From: an uncultured Actinomycetes bacterium
GTDB taxonomy: Bacteria; Actinomycetota; Actinomycetes; Nanopelagicales; Nanopelagicaceae
Length of the DNA: 40,464 nucleotides
Assembly (NCBI GenBank): GCA_903924485.1
Contig: CAIYBL010000174.1
Coordinates: 1-40,464 of the forward strand
Reading direction: 5' to 3'
Shown: one piece after another, positions 1 to 9,029 of the stretch
Layout: each line of letters opens with the position of its first letter
Position numbering within the stretch: the stretch's first letter is position 1
Notes under the pieces: model-generated
The model's database searches: none
What the model saw: only the letters and a program-made list of their open reading frames with translations
What the model was told of the DNA's origin: nothing
Program-made: the position numbers and the translations under genes

Positions 1-94
1 CAAGCACTTAGACTCAGCGGACATCAAAGAATGCACACGTGGGTTTCTCTCACGTTACAAGCTAGTCCGACGCAATCAGAGACAGGTAATTGAA

Positions 95-1009
95 ATGAAT
101 TCGTTCAAAGAAGTACATGGCGTTCTTCCCGTATTGCAGACACCATTTGACTCCAACGATGAAATTGATAAACCCATCCTTGTGCGTGAGGTGAACTGGG
201 TCCTGGATCAAGGCGCCGATGGTGTCACCTCGGGCATGGTCACAGAGATCCTCAAACTCTCACCTAGCGAGAGAATGCATATGCATGAAATCGTGAGCGA
301 AACTTCAAATGCACGTGGCGCCATCACGGTCTTAAGTGCCGGCAGTGAATCTGTAAAGCAATCGCTGGTCTATACAAGGCATGCGCAAGAATACAAAGCC
401 GATGCCGTCATGATCAATCCACCTTTAACCACTTCTTTAACTGACTCTGATCTCTATCGTTACTATGGATCAATTCTTGATGCGACCGAAATCCCTGTCA
501 TTATTCAAGATGCATCCGGTTATGTTGGACGCCCACTCTCTCTAGAGCTGCAAGTGAAACTTCTTGATCAGTATGGAACCCGCGTCTACTTCAAACCCGA
601 AGCCGTCCCTATCGGCCAGCGCCTATCAATCTTTATGGAAGCAACTTCAGGGCGTGCGAGAGTATTTGAAGGATCAGGTGGGGGCGCGCTGATTGATACT
701 TTTCAGCGCGGACTGGTGGGAACCATGCCAGGGGCCGATCTGACGTGGGTTCTTGTGGCGTTATGGAAAGCGCTCACCGAAGGAGATTGGAAGAGAGTCG
801 ATCAGATTGCTGGACCACTGGCGAACCTCATCAGCCTTGAGTATTCGTTAGATGCTTATCTTGCCATTGAGAAGTACCTTCTCGTGAAACAAGGAATCTT
901 CACAAACGCTCTCGTACGCGAACCCGTTGGCTACCGCATGGATGCTCAAACAAAAGTAAACGTTGATCGTCTCTTTACGGTGCTTCAGGAACGCGTCAAT
1001 AAAAAATAG
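95..1009 (+). CDS. DapA/NAL-superfamily aldolase or dehydratase
   Basis: 304-residue TIM-barrel protein of the dihydrodipicolinate synthase / N-acetylneuraminate lyase superfamily, a normal length for the family. The N-terminus (HGVLPVLQTPF) and the GMVTE segment near residue 47 match the family substrate loop, and K167 in VYFKPE is the likely Schiff-base lysine. The tyrosine that true DapA carries in its YNxP segment is absent; the equivalent stretch reads IIQDASG, so lysine biosynthesis is unlikely and a catabolic keto-acid aldolase or dehydratase is a better guess. The exact substrate cannot be read. ATG at 95 fits the family N-terminus. The same frame stays open to the window edge but has no start codon there. 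A weak purine stretch precedes the ATG. It converges on copA with only 25 nt between the two stop codons. Confidence 0.8.
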   Translation: MNSFKEVHGVLPVLQTPFDSNDEIDKPILVREVNWVLDQGADGVTSGMVTEILKLSPSERMHMHEIVSETSNARGAITVLSAGSESVKQSLVYTRHAQEYKADAVMINPPLTTSLTDSDLYRYYGSILDATEIPVIIQDASGYVGRPLSLELQVKLLDQYGTRVYFKPEAVPIGQRLSIFMEATSGRARVFEGSGGGALIDTFQRGLVGTMPGADLTWVLVALWKALTEGDWKRVDQIAGPLANLISLEYSLDAYLAIEKYLLVKQGIFTNALVREPVGYRMDAQTKVNVDRLFTVLQERVNKK

Positions 1010-1034
1010 AGTAGCTGACCTTACAAAATTAGTT

Positions 1035-3293
1035 TTACTTTATTCGTAACGAATTTGTAACCACGAAAAGGCTTGAGAAGGCCATCGCTCCCGCTGCATA
1101 CATGGGGCGTAATTGACCAAGCGCTGCGATGGGTAGACCGATGACGTTATAGAGGAACGCCCAGGCAAGGTTTCCGCGGATCACTCGTAAGGTTTTTGTC
1201 GAAAGCTTGAGCGCATCAATAACTCCGCTGAGCGCCGGCTTCATGATTGTGATGTCAGCTGTTGCAATAGCTGTATCAGTACCCGTGCCCATTGCAATAC
1301 TCAGATCAGCCGTTGCAAGGGCGGCGGCGTCATTAATACCATCGCCCACCATCAAGACCCGATGGCCCTTCGCTTGCAGTGCCAATACGTGCTCGACCTT
1401 ATTTTGTGGCGAGGCACTTGCGACAACATGGTCTGGAGCAATTCCTACCTGCTGTGCAACGCTGAGAGCAACTTCAATGACATCACCTGAAACTAGCCAT
1501 GGATCGATACCTCGAGATTTAAAATCCGCAATTGTTTGGATAGCGTCAGGTTTCACTTCATCACCGACGGCAAACATGGCAAGTGCCACGCCATCCCATG
1601 CCAGTACAGATACGGTGAGCCCAATTTTTTGGGCATCGTCAATGGCTCGAGTAAGTTCTGGATGAAATGGTGTCGTTGCATGTGCAACAGCGATGGGCGA
1701 ACCAATCAATACAACGGGAGATTGAATTCCTAGGTTCACTCGGCCAGCTGCGCCAGCACCAGCAGTGGCGGCAAATTCGGTAACCGTAGTTGGTTTAATT
1801 CCCTGCGAACTGACAAAGTCTGCAATAGCTGCGGCGACGGGATGCTCGCTTTGGTTTTCAATCGAGAGCGCCGTAGACAGGATAGTAGATTCGCGAAGCA
1901 GGTCTGAGTAATTTGCCCCCAGCGCTTTGCCTGCCTCAGGTAATACAAGTGTGTGAAGGAGTGACATCTTTCCGTGCGTGAGCGTTCCCGTTTTATCCAG
2001 CACGACCGAATCAATTTTGCGTGCGACTTCAAGCACTCGTGGCTGTCGAATCACAATTCCGCGTTGCGCACCGCGACCTGAGGCAACAAGTAGCGCAACC
2101 GGTGTTGCTAACCCAAGGGCACAAGGACATGCAATCACCAGGACAGCGATTGCTGAGGAAATAGATTGCGTTAACGAGTGATCGGTATATCGCCAGGCAA
2201 AGTAAGTGCCGATAGAAATTAAGGTAACTATCGGAACAAAGACTGCAGCGATCTTGTCGGCCAAACGTTGAATAGGAGCCTTCGTGCCTTGTGCGCTGAC
2301 GACCATCGAGGTAATTCGCGCAAGTTCGGTATCAGAGCCAATTCTTGTGGCGCGGATTGTTATGCGTCCGTTTTTATTGAGAGATGAGCCGATAACGTGA
2401 GAGCCAATCGAGACATCCACGGGCATGGATTCGCCAGTGAGAAGTGAGTTATCGACGGCGCTTGTTCCGGAAACAACAACCCCATCGGTGGCAATTCGCT
2501 CTCCAGGCTTGGCAACAAACTCATCACCAATCATCAAGTGATCGATGGGGATTTGAACCGTTTCGCCTTTTCTAACGACAGCCACTTCCTTGGATCCCAG
2601 GGCCAAAAGCGTAGATAAAGCGCTACTTGCACGGCGCTTAGCACGTGACTCCAGAAAACGTCCCGCAATAACAAATGTGACAACGGTGGCGGCAACTTCG
2701 GCGTAAACATCCCCATTGCCCGTGCTATTTGCATAGATTGACCAACCAAATGCGCTGAGTGAGCCCAAGGTAATGAGGGTGTCCATTGTTGGGTGTGCAA
2801 TATTACGAATTGCAGCCCGATGAATGGGCCATGCAATCACGAGTACGACAGGAGCGCTCAGCCCGATAACGAGCCAGGCTGTTGGTGAATAAAGAGGGTG
2901 AAGGATTTGAAAATTGTCGAGTTGACCAAGAATCCATCGATCGATGGCTCCATGCCACTGCATGGTCATGGATATTGCTAAAACAGGAATCGTAAAGACA
3001 AGTGCAAAGAAGAGAGCGGTTCCTGATTTTTTACTATGCAATGCCACTTGGCTCATATCAGCAATTGCAGTAGCCGAGTACCCTGCCGATTTTACGGCGG
3101 CAACAATGACCTTGGAACTCATCTCCGCAGGTGCCATGACATGGGCAGTCTCGGTGGCAAAATTGACGGTGGCGCTTACTCCTGGCAGTGCATTCAATGT
3201 TCGCTCGATTGCAGAAACGCAAGCAGAACAGGTCATTCCCTCGAGAGAATATGTAGATGGCTCGAGTGCGACTTTGGATGTGTCAGTTTCCAT
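1035..3293 (-). CDS. copA: Copper-type heavy-metal P1B ATPase
   Basis: Membrane pump that exports a soft metal, most likely Cu(I), at the cost of ATP. From the chosen ATG (METDTS...) it is 752 residues. It has one N-terminal HMA domain with GMTCSAC, several membrane helices, the actuator motif LTGES, the intramembrane metal site CPC, the phosphorylation motif DKTGT, the nucleotide-domain SEHP motif and the hinge GDGIND. CPC in the transmembrane core is typical of Cu(I)/Ag(I) pumps. The ORF track extends 29 residues further upstream, but that extension would lie deep inside hisN and lacks family similarity. The ATG at 3293 gives an 11-nt overlap with hisN. No strong Shine-Dalgarno is visible, so translation may be coupled to hisN. 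It is the last gene of the aroA-rsgA-hisN run, an unusual partner for that set. Confidence 0.92.
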   Translation of the reverse strand: METDTSKVALEPSTYSLEGMTCSACVSAIERTLNALPGVSATVNFATETAHVMAPAEMSSKVIVAAVKSAGYSATAIADMSQVALHSKKSGTALFFALVFTIPVLAISMTMQWHGAIDRWILGQLDNFQILHPLYSPTAWLVIGLSAPVVLVIAWPIHRAAIRNIAHPTMDTLITLGSLSAFGWSIYANSTGNGDVYAEVAATVVTFVIAGRFLESRAKRRASSALSTLLALGSKEVAVVRKGETVQIPIDHLMIGDEFVAKPGERIATDGVVVSGTSAVDNSLLTGESMPVDVSIGSHVIGSSLNKNGRITIRATRIGSDTELARITSMVVSAQGTKAPIQRLADKIAAVFVPIVTLISIGTYFAWRYTDHSLTQSISSAIAVLVIACPCALGLATPVALLVASGRGAQRGIVIRQPRVLEVARKIDSVVLDKTGTLTHGKMSLLHTLVLPEAGKALGANYSDLLRESTILSTALSIENQSEHPVAAAIADFVSSQGIKPTTVTEFAATAGAGAAGRVNLGIQSPVVLIGSPIAVAHATTPFHPELTRAIDDAQKIGLTVSVLAWDGVALAMFAVGDEVKPDAIQTIADFKSRGIDPWLVSGDVIEVALSVAQQVGIAPDHVVASASPQNKVEHVLALQAKGHRVLMVGDGINDAAALATADLSIAMGTGTDTAIATADITIMKPALSGVIDALKLSTKTLRVIRGNLAWAFLYNVIGLPIAALGQLRPMYAAGAMAFSSLFVVTNSLRIK

Positions 3294-4065
3294 TGAGGAT
3301 CGCGATAACTTTCTGGTGGAGCACACCATTTGTTGAAACACCACTTCGGTGAGTTGGTCCGGGTTCGCCAGCGATACCACTGAAAGATCCGCCAGCTTCT
3401 CGAACGATAATGTCTAGCGCTGCCATATCCCAGAGTGCAAGGGAGGGCTCGATGGCAATGTCAGCTGCTCCTTCGGCGACCAACATATGAGACCAGAAAT
3501 CTCCCATGCCGCGTGATCGCCAGCAGGTATCGATGAGTGATCTAAATGCAGGAAGCCGATCATTAAATCCGACGAAATCTGAATATGTCACGGATGCATC
3601 TTCGATTTTAGATACTTGTGAGACACCTATCTTGCGCGGAGTTCCAGAATTAAAGGAAACAAATGCTCCTTCACCCTTAGAGGCATACCAACGACGTGAA
3701 AGTGCAGGCGAACTTGCAACGCCTACAACGACTTCATCGTGATCGACGAGGGCAATAAGCGTGGCCCATGTAGGCACTCCTCGCATGAAATTCTTAGTTC
3801 CATCAATAGGGTCGATGATCCAATGTCGGTTCTTGCCTGCTACTTCTTCACCGAACTCCTCACCAATAACTCCATCGTTGGGGCGATGTTTGGCGATTAG
3901 ATCGCGAATCGCCACTTCAGTTGCCTTATCAGCATCAGTGACAGGAGTGTTATCTGGTTTTGTTGTGACAACCAGGTCTTGAGATTGATATCGACTCATT
4001 GAAATGAGATCTGCGGCATCGGCTAGTTGCAATGCAAGGGCCAAGTCATCGGAATAGGTAGGCAT
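3283..4065 (-). CDS. hisN: Inositol-monophosphatase-family phosphatase, probable histidinol-phosphatase
   Basis: About 260 residues with all Mg2+-site motifs of the inositol monophosphatase fold: GEE near residue 70, WIIDPIDGTKNF, and the late WDMAALDIIVREAGG. In actinobacteria the copy next to aroA and rsgA is generally the histidinol-phosphate phosphatase HisN, the penultimate step of histidine synthesis. The assignment therefore rests on family plus context. The ORF track starts at a TTG (4074). I prefer the ATG three codons later, because GGA lies a few bases upstream (TTTGGAACAAATG). It begins right after the rsgA stop, suggesting one transcript. A second IMPase domain occurs elsewhere in the window, in the fusion at 17975-19489. 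Confidence 0.85.
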   Translation of the reverse strand: MPTYSDDLALALQLADAADLISMSRYQSQDLVVTTKPDNTPVTDADKATEVAIRDLIAKHRPNDGVIGEEFGEEVAGKNRHWIIDPIDGTKNFMRGVPTWATLIALVDHDEVVVGVASSPALSRRWYASKGEGAFVSFNSGTPRKIGVSQVSKIEDASVTYSDFVGFNDRLPAFRSLIDTCWRSRGMGDFWSHMLVAEGAADIAIEPSLALWDMAALDIIVREAGGSFSGIAGEPGPTHRSGVSTNGVLHQKVIAILNGN

Positions 4066-4077
4066 TTGTTCCAAATC

Positions 4078-5073
4078 TTAGTCCAGCTTGATGTCCAAAA
4101 GGCTACGCAGGCTCTGGATGCGAGCTTGTCGTTCTGGATTCTCTACGCCACCGGGAGCCGCCCATTTGTTCAAAGCGCATCCGATTTCAGAGTGCGAGCA
4201 ATTTGGCATGCACTGGGCGATCACTTCTTGGAGATCACTGAAGGAAGCGATGATGCGGTTCGGATCTATATGAGCTAAACCAAACGCACGAATTCCAGGT
4301 GTATCGATAATCCATCCGTCGCTGAGTTTCAAATGAGGTGAAAGGGGAAGTGCAATTGCACTAGATGAGGTATGACGTCCTCTGCCGGTGACTTCATTGA
4401 CTTCGCCAATAACACGTTGTGCGTGAGGAACAAGTGCATTAATTAATGTGGACTTGCCTACTCCAGAATGGCCAACAAGTACGGAAGTCTTGCCTTTAAG
4501 GAGCGCGTGCAAACTATCCAAGCTATCTCCCCTTTTTCGACTAATGACTGGGACATTGAGAAGTTTATATTCGGCCATAAAAGCTGGAAGTTCGCCTAAG
4601 TCAGTTTTCGTTACAAGGATAATTGGCGCGATACCTTCATGAAATGCGCTTACTAAAAAGCGATCTATCAAACCCCGCCGAGGTTCGGGATTTGTCGCAG
4701 AGACGACAATGATTAACTGATCAATGTTGGCAACAATTGTACGTTCGACCTTCGCTGCATCATCGACCGTTCGGCTGAGGGAGTTCTTTCTTTCTTGCAC
4801 GATAACGATTCGGGCAAGGGACCCCACTGTTCCGCTGGTATCGCCGACGATTCCTACGTGGTCACCAACGACAACGGATTTTGGACCGAGTTCGCGAGAT
4901 CGCATTGCGGTGACAATGACACCCTCATCGGTAATGCAAGTGGTTCGGCCACGATCGACAGTTGTTACCAATGCGTGAATGGCATCAGCATGACTTGGTC
5001 GGTCTTTACTGCGAGGGCGCGTGCTTCTGGCGGGACGAATTCTTACGTCGGATTCATCGAATTCGCGCGCCAT
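4078..5073 (-). CDS. rsgA: Ribosome small-subunit maturation GTPase
   Basis: 331 residues with the circularly permuted GTPase order that marks RsgA/YjeQ: G4 motif TKTD (about residue 155) comes before the P-loop GHSGVGKST (201-209) and the G3 motif DTPG (257-260). An N-terminal OB-fold region precedes it, and the zinc knuckle CMPNCSHSEIGC (288-299) follows. RsgA binds the 30S subunit and releases assembly factors such as RbfA late in maturation. It lies 12 nt downstream of aroA and 3-12 nt upstream of hisN depending on the hisN start, so the three are probably co-transcribed. The first 30 residues are basic and variable, as in other actinobacterial members. Confidence 0.93.
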   Translation of the reverse strand: MAREFDESDVRIRPARSTRPRSKDRPSHADAIHALVTTVDRGRTTCITDEGVIVTAMRSRELGPKSVVVGDHVGIVGDTSGTVGSLARIVIVQERKNSLSRTVDDAAKVERTIVANIDQLIIVVSATNPEPRRGLIDRFLVSAFHEGIAPIILVTKTDLGELPAFMAEYKLLNVPVISRKRGDSLDSLHALLKGKTSVLVGHSGVGKSTLINALVPHAQRVIGEVNEVTGRGRHTSSSAIALPLSPHLKLSDGWIIDTPGIRAFGLAHIDPNRIIASFSDLQEVIAQCMPNCSHSEIGCALNKWAAPGGVENPERQARIQSLRSLLDIKLD

Positions 5074-5085
5074 TAATTCACCATC

Positions 5086-6387
5086 TTAAGCAAGAAGGTT
5101 CGACCACAGGCCAGGGAAATCGGGCAATGTTTTCTGCGTGGTTGCCACATTTTCGACTTCAACGCCGGAAACAACTAGACCGATTGTTGCGCCAGCTGTC
5201 GCGAGGCGGTGATCATCGTATGTGTGAAAAACTCCGCCGTGCAGTGGGACTGGATTGATATGCAGGGATGTTTCATCTTCGGTGACATCGCCACCTAGGG
5301 AGTTGATTTCACGAGTCAGCGCCGCCAAGCGATCGGTTTCATGCAAACGTAAATGTCCGATTCCGCGCAAATGCGAAGGCGAGTCAGCAAGTGCGGCAAG
5401 TGCTGCGATTGCTGGGGTGAGTTCGCCAACATCATGTAGGTCGATATCAATACCGTGAATTACGCCTGTGCCCACCAGCGTCAGCCCATCATCGTTACGT
5501 GAAATGTCCGCTCCCATCAAAGACATGATCGAGCGCAGATAATCTCCTGGCTGCGTAGTCTTCGCTGGCCAATCAGCGATCGTGATGCTCCCGCCGCAAA
5601 TCATCGCAATAGATAGGAATGGCGCTGCATTAGAAAGGTCTGGTTCGATTACAAAATCGCGGCCGTGTAGGCGAGAAGGGTGCACTTTCCAGGTATTGCG
5701 ATTGTTGTCGACTTCAACTTCAGCACCAAAATCGCGAAGCATTGCAACCGTCATATCGATATGGGGCATAGATGGCAGTTGTCCACCAATGTGTCTTGCG
5801 CTGATTCCCTTTAAGGTTGATGGTCCTATGAGTAACAAGGCCGAAAGAAATTGACTCGATGCCGATGCATCAATATCAATCTCGCCACCACGTAAGGCGC
5901 CTGTTCCATGCACGACCATCGGCAAGCTATATCGTCCTTCGTGCTCAATCTGAACACCGAGTTCTTCTAACGCCCGGATGACTGGACCAATTGGCCGCTC
6001 ATAAGAACGTGCATCACCATCAAAAGATATTTCGCCATTGGCTAGCGCAGCAACGGGCGGCAGAAAACGCATCACCGTTCCAGCATTTCCCACATCGACA
6101 AGGGCGGGGCCGGTGAGGGCTCCTGGTTTAACGACCCACGCATCGTCACCATCTTCAATCACTATCCCCATAGAAATCAATCCGCTTTTCATGAGGGCCG
6201 AATCACGTGAAATGAGAGGACGTCGTAAGGTTGACGGAGAATCAGCAAGAGCGGCAAGAACCAATGCGCGATTTGTTACGGATTTCGACCCAGGGATTGC
6301 GATTCGCGCCTGAACGGGGCTCTTCCCCCGAAATGGCGCAGGCCAGAGATCTCCCTCTGCGGGCGCACTTGTCGCGTCGAATGTCAT
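5086..6387 (-). CDS. aroA: 3-phosphoshikimate 1-carboxyvinyltransferase (EPSP synthase)
   Basis: 433 residues, full length for EPSP synthase, the shikimate-pathway enzyme that joins phosphoenolpyruvate to shikimate-3-phosphate. Diagnostic segments are PGSKSVTNRALVLAAL near the N-terminus (shikimate-3-P/PEP binding lysine and serine), NAGTVMRFLPP, SASSQFLSALLL, LHETDRLAAL and YDDHRLATAGA. It is the first gene of the minus-strand run and is divergent from the SRAP gene with only 30 nt between the starts. Both promoters must therefore be compressed into that gap or reach into the coding regions, and leaderless or near-leaderless transcripts are likely. Confidence 0.95.
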   Translation of the reverse strand: MTFDATSAPAEGDLWPAPFRGKSPVQARIAIPGSKSVTNRALVLAALADSPSTLRRPLISRDSALMKSGLISMGIVIEDGDDAWVVKPGALTGPALVDVGNAGTVMRFLPPVAALANGEISFDGDARSYERPIGPVIRALEELGVQIEHEGRYSLPMVVHGTGALRGGEIDIDASASSQFLSALLLIGPSTLKGISARHIGGQLPSMPHIDMTVAMLRDFGAEVEVDNNRNTWKVHPSRLHGRDFVIEPDLSNAAPFLSIAMICGGSITIADWPAKTTQPGDYLRSIMSLMGADISRNDDGLTLVGTGVIHGIDIDLHDVGELTPAIAALAALADSPSHLRGIGHLRLHETDRLAALTREINSLGGDVTEDETSLHINPVPLHGGVFHTYDDHRLATAGATIGLVVSGVEVENVATTQKTLPDFPGLWSNLLA

Positions 6388-6417
6388 AGTCCGAGCCTAC
6401 CTTCTAGGCTCTGCACT

Positions 6418-7152
6418 ATGTGTGGTCGGTATGCGCAATCGAAAAATATGGCGGATCTCGTAGAAGAGTTCAGCATTACTGGGCTGACCCCGATTTCGCC
6501 CCTGCCTGCCAACTGGAATATTGCGCCGACTCAAGAGATCTACATTGTGCGACAAAGACCGCAAACTCAGGATGGTGCTCGAGAACTTGCGACTGCATCA
6601 TGGGGCCTGATCGGACATTGGCATAAAGATGATGCGCAAGCGCGAGCCTCGCAGTCACATGCAATAAATGCGCGAAGTGAATCAGTATTTGAAAAGCCAA
6701 CTTTTCGAGATTCCTTTCGAAAACGCAGATGTCTTATTCCAGCCGATGGCTACTACGAATGGGCCACAGCACTTGGGCAATATCGACCAAAACAACCGTT
6801 CTATATTTCCAGGGGCGATGGCCATTCACTCTCTATGGCTGGGATCTGGAGTCAATGGACGGGGCCTAATGGTCAGGTAGTTGAGAGCGCATCGATCATT
6901 ACCCGCGAAGCTGTTGGGATGCTCATTCCCATCCATAGTCGAATGCCCGTGTTACTACCCCCCGATCGATGGGAGCGCTGGCTTGACCCTTCAGAAAAAG
7001 AAATAGCTGAATTGCGTGCATTGATGGAATTTTCTGAACCCGATCGTGGTTTAACTGCACATGCTGTCTCCGATAAGGTCAATTTCACATCGAATAATGG
7101 CCCCTCTATGACCGAGCCGATTACTCTCGGCGAGCCTGAAACACTCTTCTAG
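6418..7152 (+). CDS. SOS-response-associated peptidase (SRAP, YedK/HMCES family)
   Basis: 244 residues starting MCGRY. Cys2 becomes N-terminal after methionine removal and forms a thiazolidine DNA-protein crosslink with abasic sites in single-stranded DNA, protecting them. Other conserved active-site elements are visible: NARSES (84-89), [11 protein letters not shown] with E114, and [11 protein letters not shown] with the conserved histidine. This N-terminus fixes the start at the ATG 6418, which has almost no room for a leader. It is followed 11 nt later by sigR. An SRAP gene next to aroA and a SigR/SigH-type sigma factor is a conserved actinobacterial arrangement, although the functional link to the redox sigma factor is inference. 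Confidence 0.92.
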   Translation: MCGRYAQSKNMADLVEEFSITGLTPISPLPANWNIAPTQEIYIVRQRPQTQDGARELATASWGLIGHWHKDDAQARASQSHAINARSESVFEKPTFRDSFRKRRCLIPADGYYEWATALGQYRPKQPFYISRGDGHSLSMAGIWSQWTGPNGQVVESASIITREAVGMLIPIHSRMPVLLPPDRWERWLDPSEKEIAELRALMEFSEPDRGLTAHAVSDKVNFTSNNGPSMTEPITLGEPETLF

Positions 7153-7163
7153 GGGTAGCCTTA

Positions 7164-7766
7164 ATGATGATGACCGCCACTGATCTAGTCAAAGAAAGCG
7201 CCGAAGAACGAAATCTTCGTTTCGAGCGCGATGCTTTGGCGTTCACGGATCAGCTTTACTCAGCCGCCCTTCGGTACACAAAAAATCCTCACGATGCCAA
7301 AGACTTAGTTCAGGACACTTACCTCAAGGCATTTGCTTCCTTCCACCAATTTGAACCAGGTACAAATTTAAAGGCTTGGCTTTATCGTGTGTTAACTACC
7401 ACCTTCATTAATTCTTACCGCAAAGCACAACGCCAACCTCAAATCGCAAATACAGAATTGGATGATTGGCAATTAGCGTCCTCTGCCTCGCACACGAGTG
7501 ATCAAGGAAAATCTGCAGAAATCCAGGCGCTAGAGAATATGCCAGACAGTGATGTGAAACGGGCGCTCGCTGAGATTCCAGAAGAATTTCGCATCGCCGT
7601 TTATCTGGCCGACGTTGAGGGTTTTTCCTATAAAGAAATTGCAGAAATTGTTGGAGTTCCAACTGGCACGATCATGTCTCGCCTGCACCGAGGACGTAAA
7701 GCACTTCGCATTTTGCTTGCTGATTACGCCAAAGAACGTGGATATGGCAAGGAGGTAACGCCATGA
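7164..7766 (+). CDS. sigR: ECF sigma factor of the SigR/SigH (thiol-stress) type
   Basis: 200 residues with sigma region 2 ([31 protein letters not shown], about residues 27-70) and sigma region 4 (about 130-190) ending in the helix-turn-helix [26 protein letters not shown]. The sequence and the downstream zinc anti-sigma gene identify it as SigR/SigH. In relatives this factor directs transcription of thioredoxin and mycothiol-stress genes when disulfide stress inactivates its partner. The gene opens with three consecutive ATG codons (MMM), so the true start could be 7164, 7167 or 7170. AGGGGT lies upstream. Its stop overlaps the rsrA start as ATGA, so the two are translationally coupled. Confidence 0.92.
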   Translation: MMMTATDLVKESAEERNLRFERDALAFTDQLYSAALRYTKNPHDAKDLVQDTYLKAFASFHQFEPGTNLKAWLYRVLTTTFINSYRKAQRQPQIANTELDDWQLASSASHTSDQGKSAEIQALENMPDSDVKRALAEIPEEFRIAVYLADVEGFSYKEIAEIVGVPTGTIMSRLHRGRKALRILLADYAKERGYGKEVTP

Positions 7767-8158
7767 GCTGCGGAGAGGCACACACAACGCCATGCGTAGA
7801 AGTCCTTGGCGCTGCAGTTTTCCTCATTGATGGGGAGATTCAAGAAGTTTCCAAGGTTCGCGATATCGAAACGCACTTGGCGGAATGCCCTCCATGTCGT
7901 TCTGAAATTGATCACGAACGAAGAATGCATCAAATGCTGCACGATATGTTGATTCGGAGTTGCTGTGAAATAGCTCCACCAGAGCTTCACGAACAATTAG
8001 CGATGCAGCTAGCGGCGATGCGTAATCAGAGCGCTGATGTTTTTACCGAATTTACAAGAACAGAAATTTCAATTCAAATTGACGAATTTGGCTCGGTGGA
8101 ACATCATGAGATCACTATTGAAACCACTCAGGAATATCACTTCCCTAACGAGCAGTGA
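7763..8158 (+). CDS. rsrA: Zinc-binding anti-sigma factor, RsrA type
   Basis: 131 residues. The N-terminus MSCGEAH and the zinc-binding anti-sigma signature HLAECPPC (H-x3-C-x2-C) match RsrA, which holds SigR inactive in the reduced state and lets go when its cysteines form a disulfide. A further CC pair lies near residue 71. Family members are usually near 100 residues; this one carries a C-terminal extension of roughly 30 residues ([16 protein letters not shown]...) that looks like short beta strands rich in acidic residues and histidine. The start overlaps the sigR stop by 4 nt. The call is well supported; the meaning of the tail is unknown. Confidence 0.9.
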   Translation: MSCGEAHTTPCVEVLGAAVFLIDGEIQEVSKVRDIETHLAECPPCRSEIDHERRMHQMLHDMLIRSCCEIAPPELHEQLAMQLAAMRNQSADVFTEFTRTEISIQIDEFGSVEHHEITIETTQEYHFPNEQ

Positions 8159-8160
8159 AT

Positions 8161-8577
8161 ATGAAAAGCGAAGAATTACTTGATGCTGTCGGCTTTTCAG
8201 TAATGTTTATCAGACCTGGTGATAGCGCGGTTGCAATGGGGCTCGGCGATTTGCCTGTTGCTGCAACGTCACATTTCATCAATCTTATGGAAAGTGCAGC
8301 GCTAACTGCCATTAGTGATTATTTGGAAGCAGGCGAATCTACGCGGATGGTCAGTATCGACGTAAATGAAATTGATGCTGTAGCTATTGGTTCCGAGATT
8401 CGTGCAACTGCTCGGTGCACGCAAGTCCAGGGCAGAGAAATAACTCTTGAATGCGAGGTCTACAACGGCGAGCGTCGTGTGGCAACGGCGACAATGAAAC
8501 GAGCGACAGTGGAGCGAGTTTCCTTCCTCGCACGCACTGCCGCTCAATCAATTGTGGAGCAATTGCCTCAAATCTAA
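8161..8577 (+). CDS. Hotdog-fold thioesterase (FlK-like)
   Basis: About 139 residues with the pattern of the small thioesterase family related to fluoroacetyl-CoA thioesterase FlK: LPVAATSHFINLMESAALTAISDYLEAGESTRMVSIDVNEIDAVAIGSEIRATA, then a strand-rich half. The E in NLMESAA falls where this family has a catalytic acid. The substrate is unknown; most homologues are generic acyl-CoA thioesterases. ATG 8161 is chosen; a GTG at 8155, overlapping the rsrA stop as GTGA, would add two residues and is an equally economical start. It is probably the last gene of the SRAP-sigR-rsrA transcript and ends back to back with sodN. Confidence 0.75.
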   Translation: MKSEELLDAVGFSVMFIRPGDSAVAMGLGDLPVAATSHFINLMESAALTAISDYLEAGESTRMVSIDVNEIDAVAIGSEIRATARCTQVQGREITLECEVYNGERRVATATMKRATVERVSFLARTAAQSIVEQLPQI

Positions 8578-8964
8578 TTACTTCTTAGTTGCCCAGAAGA
8601 TTTCAGCAATCTCGTCGATCTTGCCAAGCAATTTATCTGCTACCGCTACATCGTTAGTGCCCTTTGTGCCCGCAGCGCCTGCAAGTTTTGTTGCATCATT
8701 AAATAGAACATGCAACGTTGGGTGGGCTTCAAAATGGTTTGGCTTGAAGTAATCGGTCCATAGAACCCAAAGGTGCTCCTTGACCATGTTTGAGCGCTCT
8801 TCTTTGATGGCAACGGCGCGAGCCTTGAAATCAGGATCGCTGCTGGCTGCATACTTTTCCATGCAAGCCTTTACTGACTGGGCTTCGATCTTTGCCTGGG
8901 CTGGATCATAAATGCCACAAGGAAGGTCGCAGTGGGCGTGAACAGTGATTTTTGGGCTGAACAT
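8578..8964 (-). CDS. sodN: Nickel superoxide dismutase precursor
   Basis: 128 residues. Residues 11-20 are HCDLPCGIYD, the nickel hook of NiSOD, whose mature form must begin with this histidine. Ligands are therefore His11, Cys12 and Cys16 (His1, Cys2, Cys6 after cleavage). The propeptide is only ten residues (MFSPKITVHA), leaving a 118-residue mature four-helix subunit that assembles as a hexamer in known family members. It disproportionates superoxide in the cytoplasm. AAGAGGAG sits six bases before the ATG, a strong ribosome site. It is divergent from sodX across 65 nt, the expected partner arrangement. Its stop abuts the thioesterase stop with no spacer. Confidence 0.97.
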   Translation of the reverse strand: MFSPKITVHAHCDLPCGIYDPAQAKIEAQSVKACMEKYAASSDPDFKARAVAIKEERSNMVKEHLWVLWTDYFKPNHFEAHPTLHVLFNDATKLAGAAGTKGTNDVAVADKLLGKIDEIAEIFWATKK

Positions 8965-9029
8965 ATTTTTCTCCTCTTAGTTATGTAGAAAATGTTGCGC
9001 AAAACCTTAAGGATGCGAGACTACAGCCC

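Noticed and set aside
44-55. The 12-mer GTTTCTCTCACG occurs at 44-55 and again near 11600, flanked by GTG...CAC-like bases; possible dispersed motif.
   Set aside because: Second copy lies inside the S9 peptidase gene; only two copies and no wider similarity, so chance is the simplest reading.
1-93. Frame 1 open from the window edge to TGA at 91-93, one base before the aldolase ATG; could be the tail of an upstream gene.
   Set aside because: Only about 30 codons, no recognisable family sequence, and frame 2 is also open over the same bases; open length is not unlikely by chance.
1207-1665. 152-residue plus-strand ORF opposite copA, and many similar antisense ORFs opposite hisN, rsgA, aroA, kgd and putA.
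   Set aside because: Shadows of strongly supported genes; low-complexity or biased composition and no ribosome sites.
3294-3380. ORF-track extension of copA upstream of METDTS.
   Set aside because: Would overlap hisN by about 100 nt and adds sequence without family similarity.
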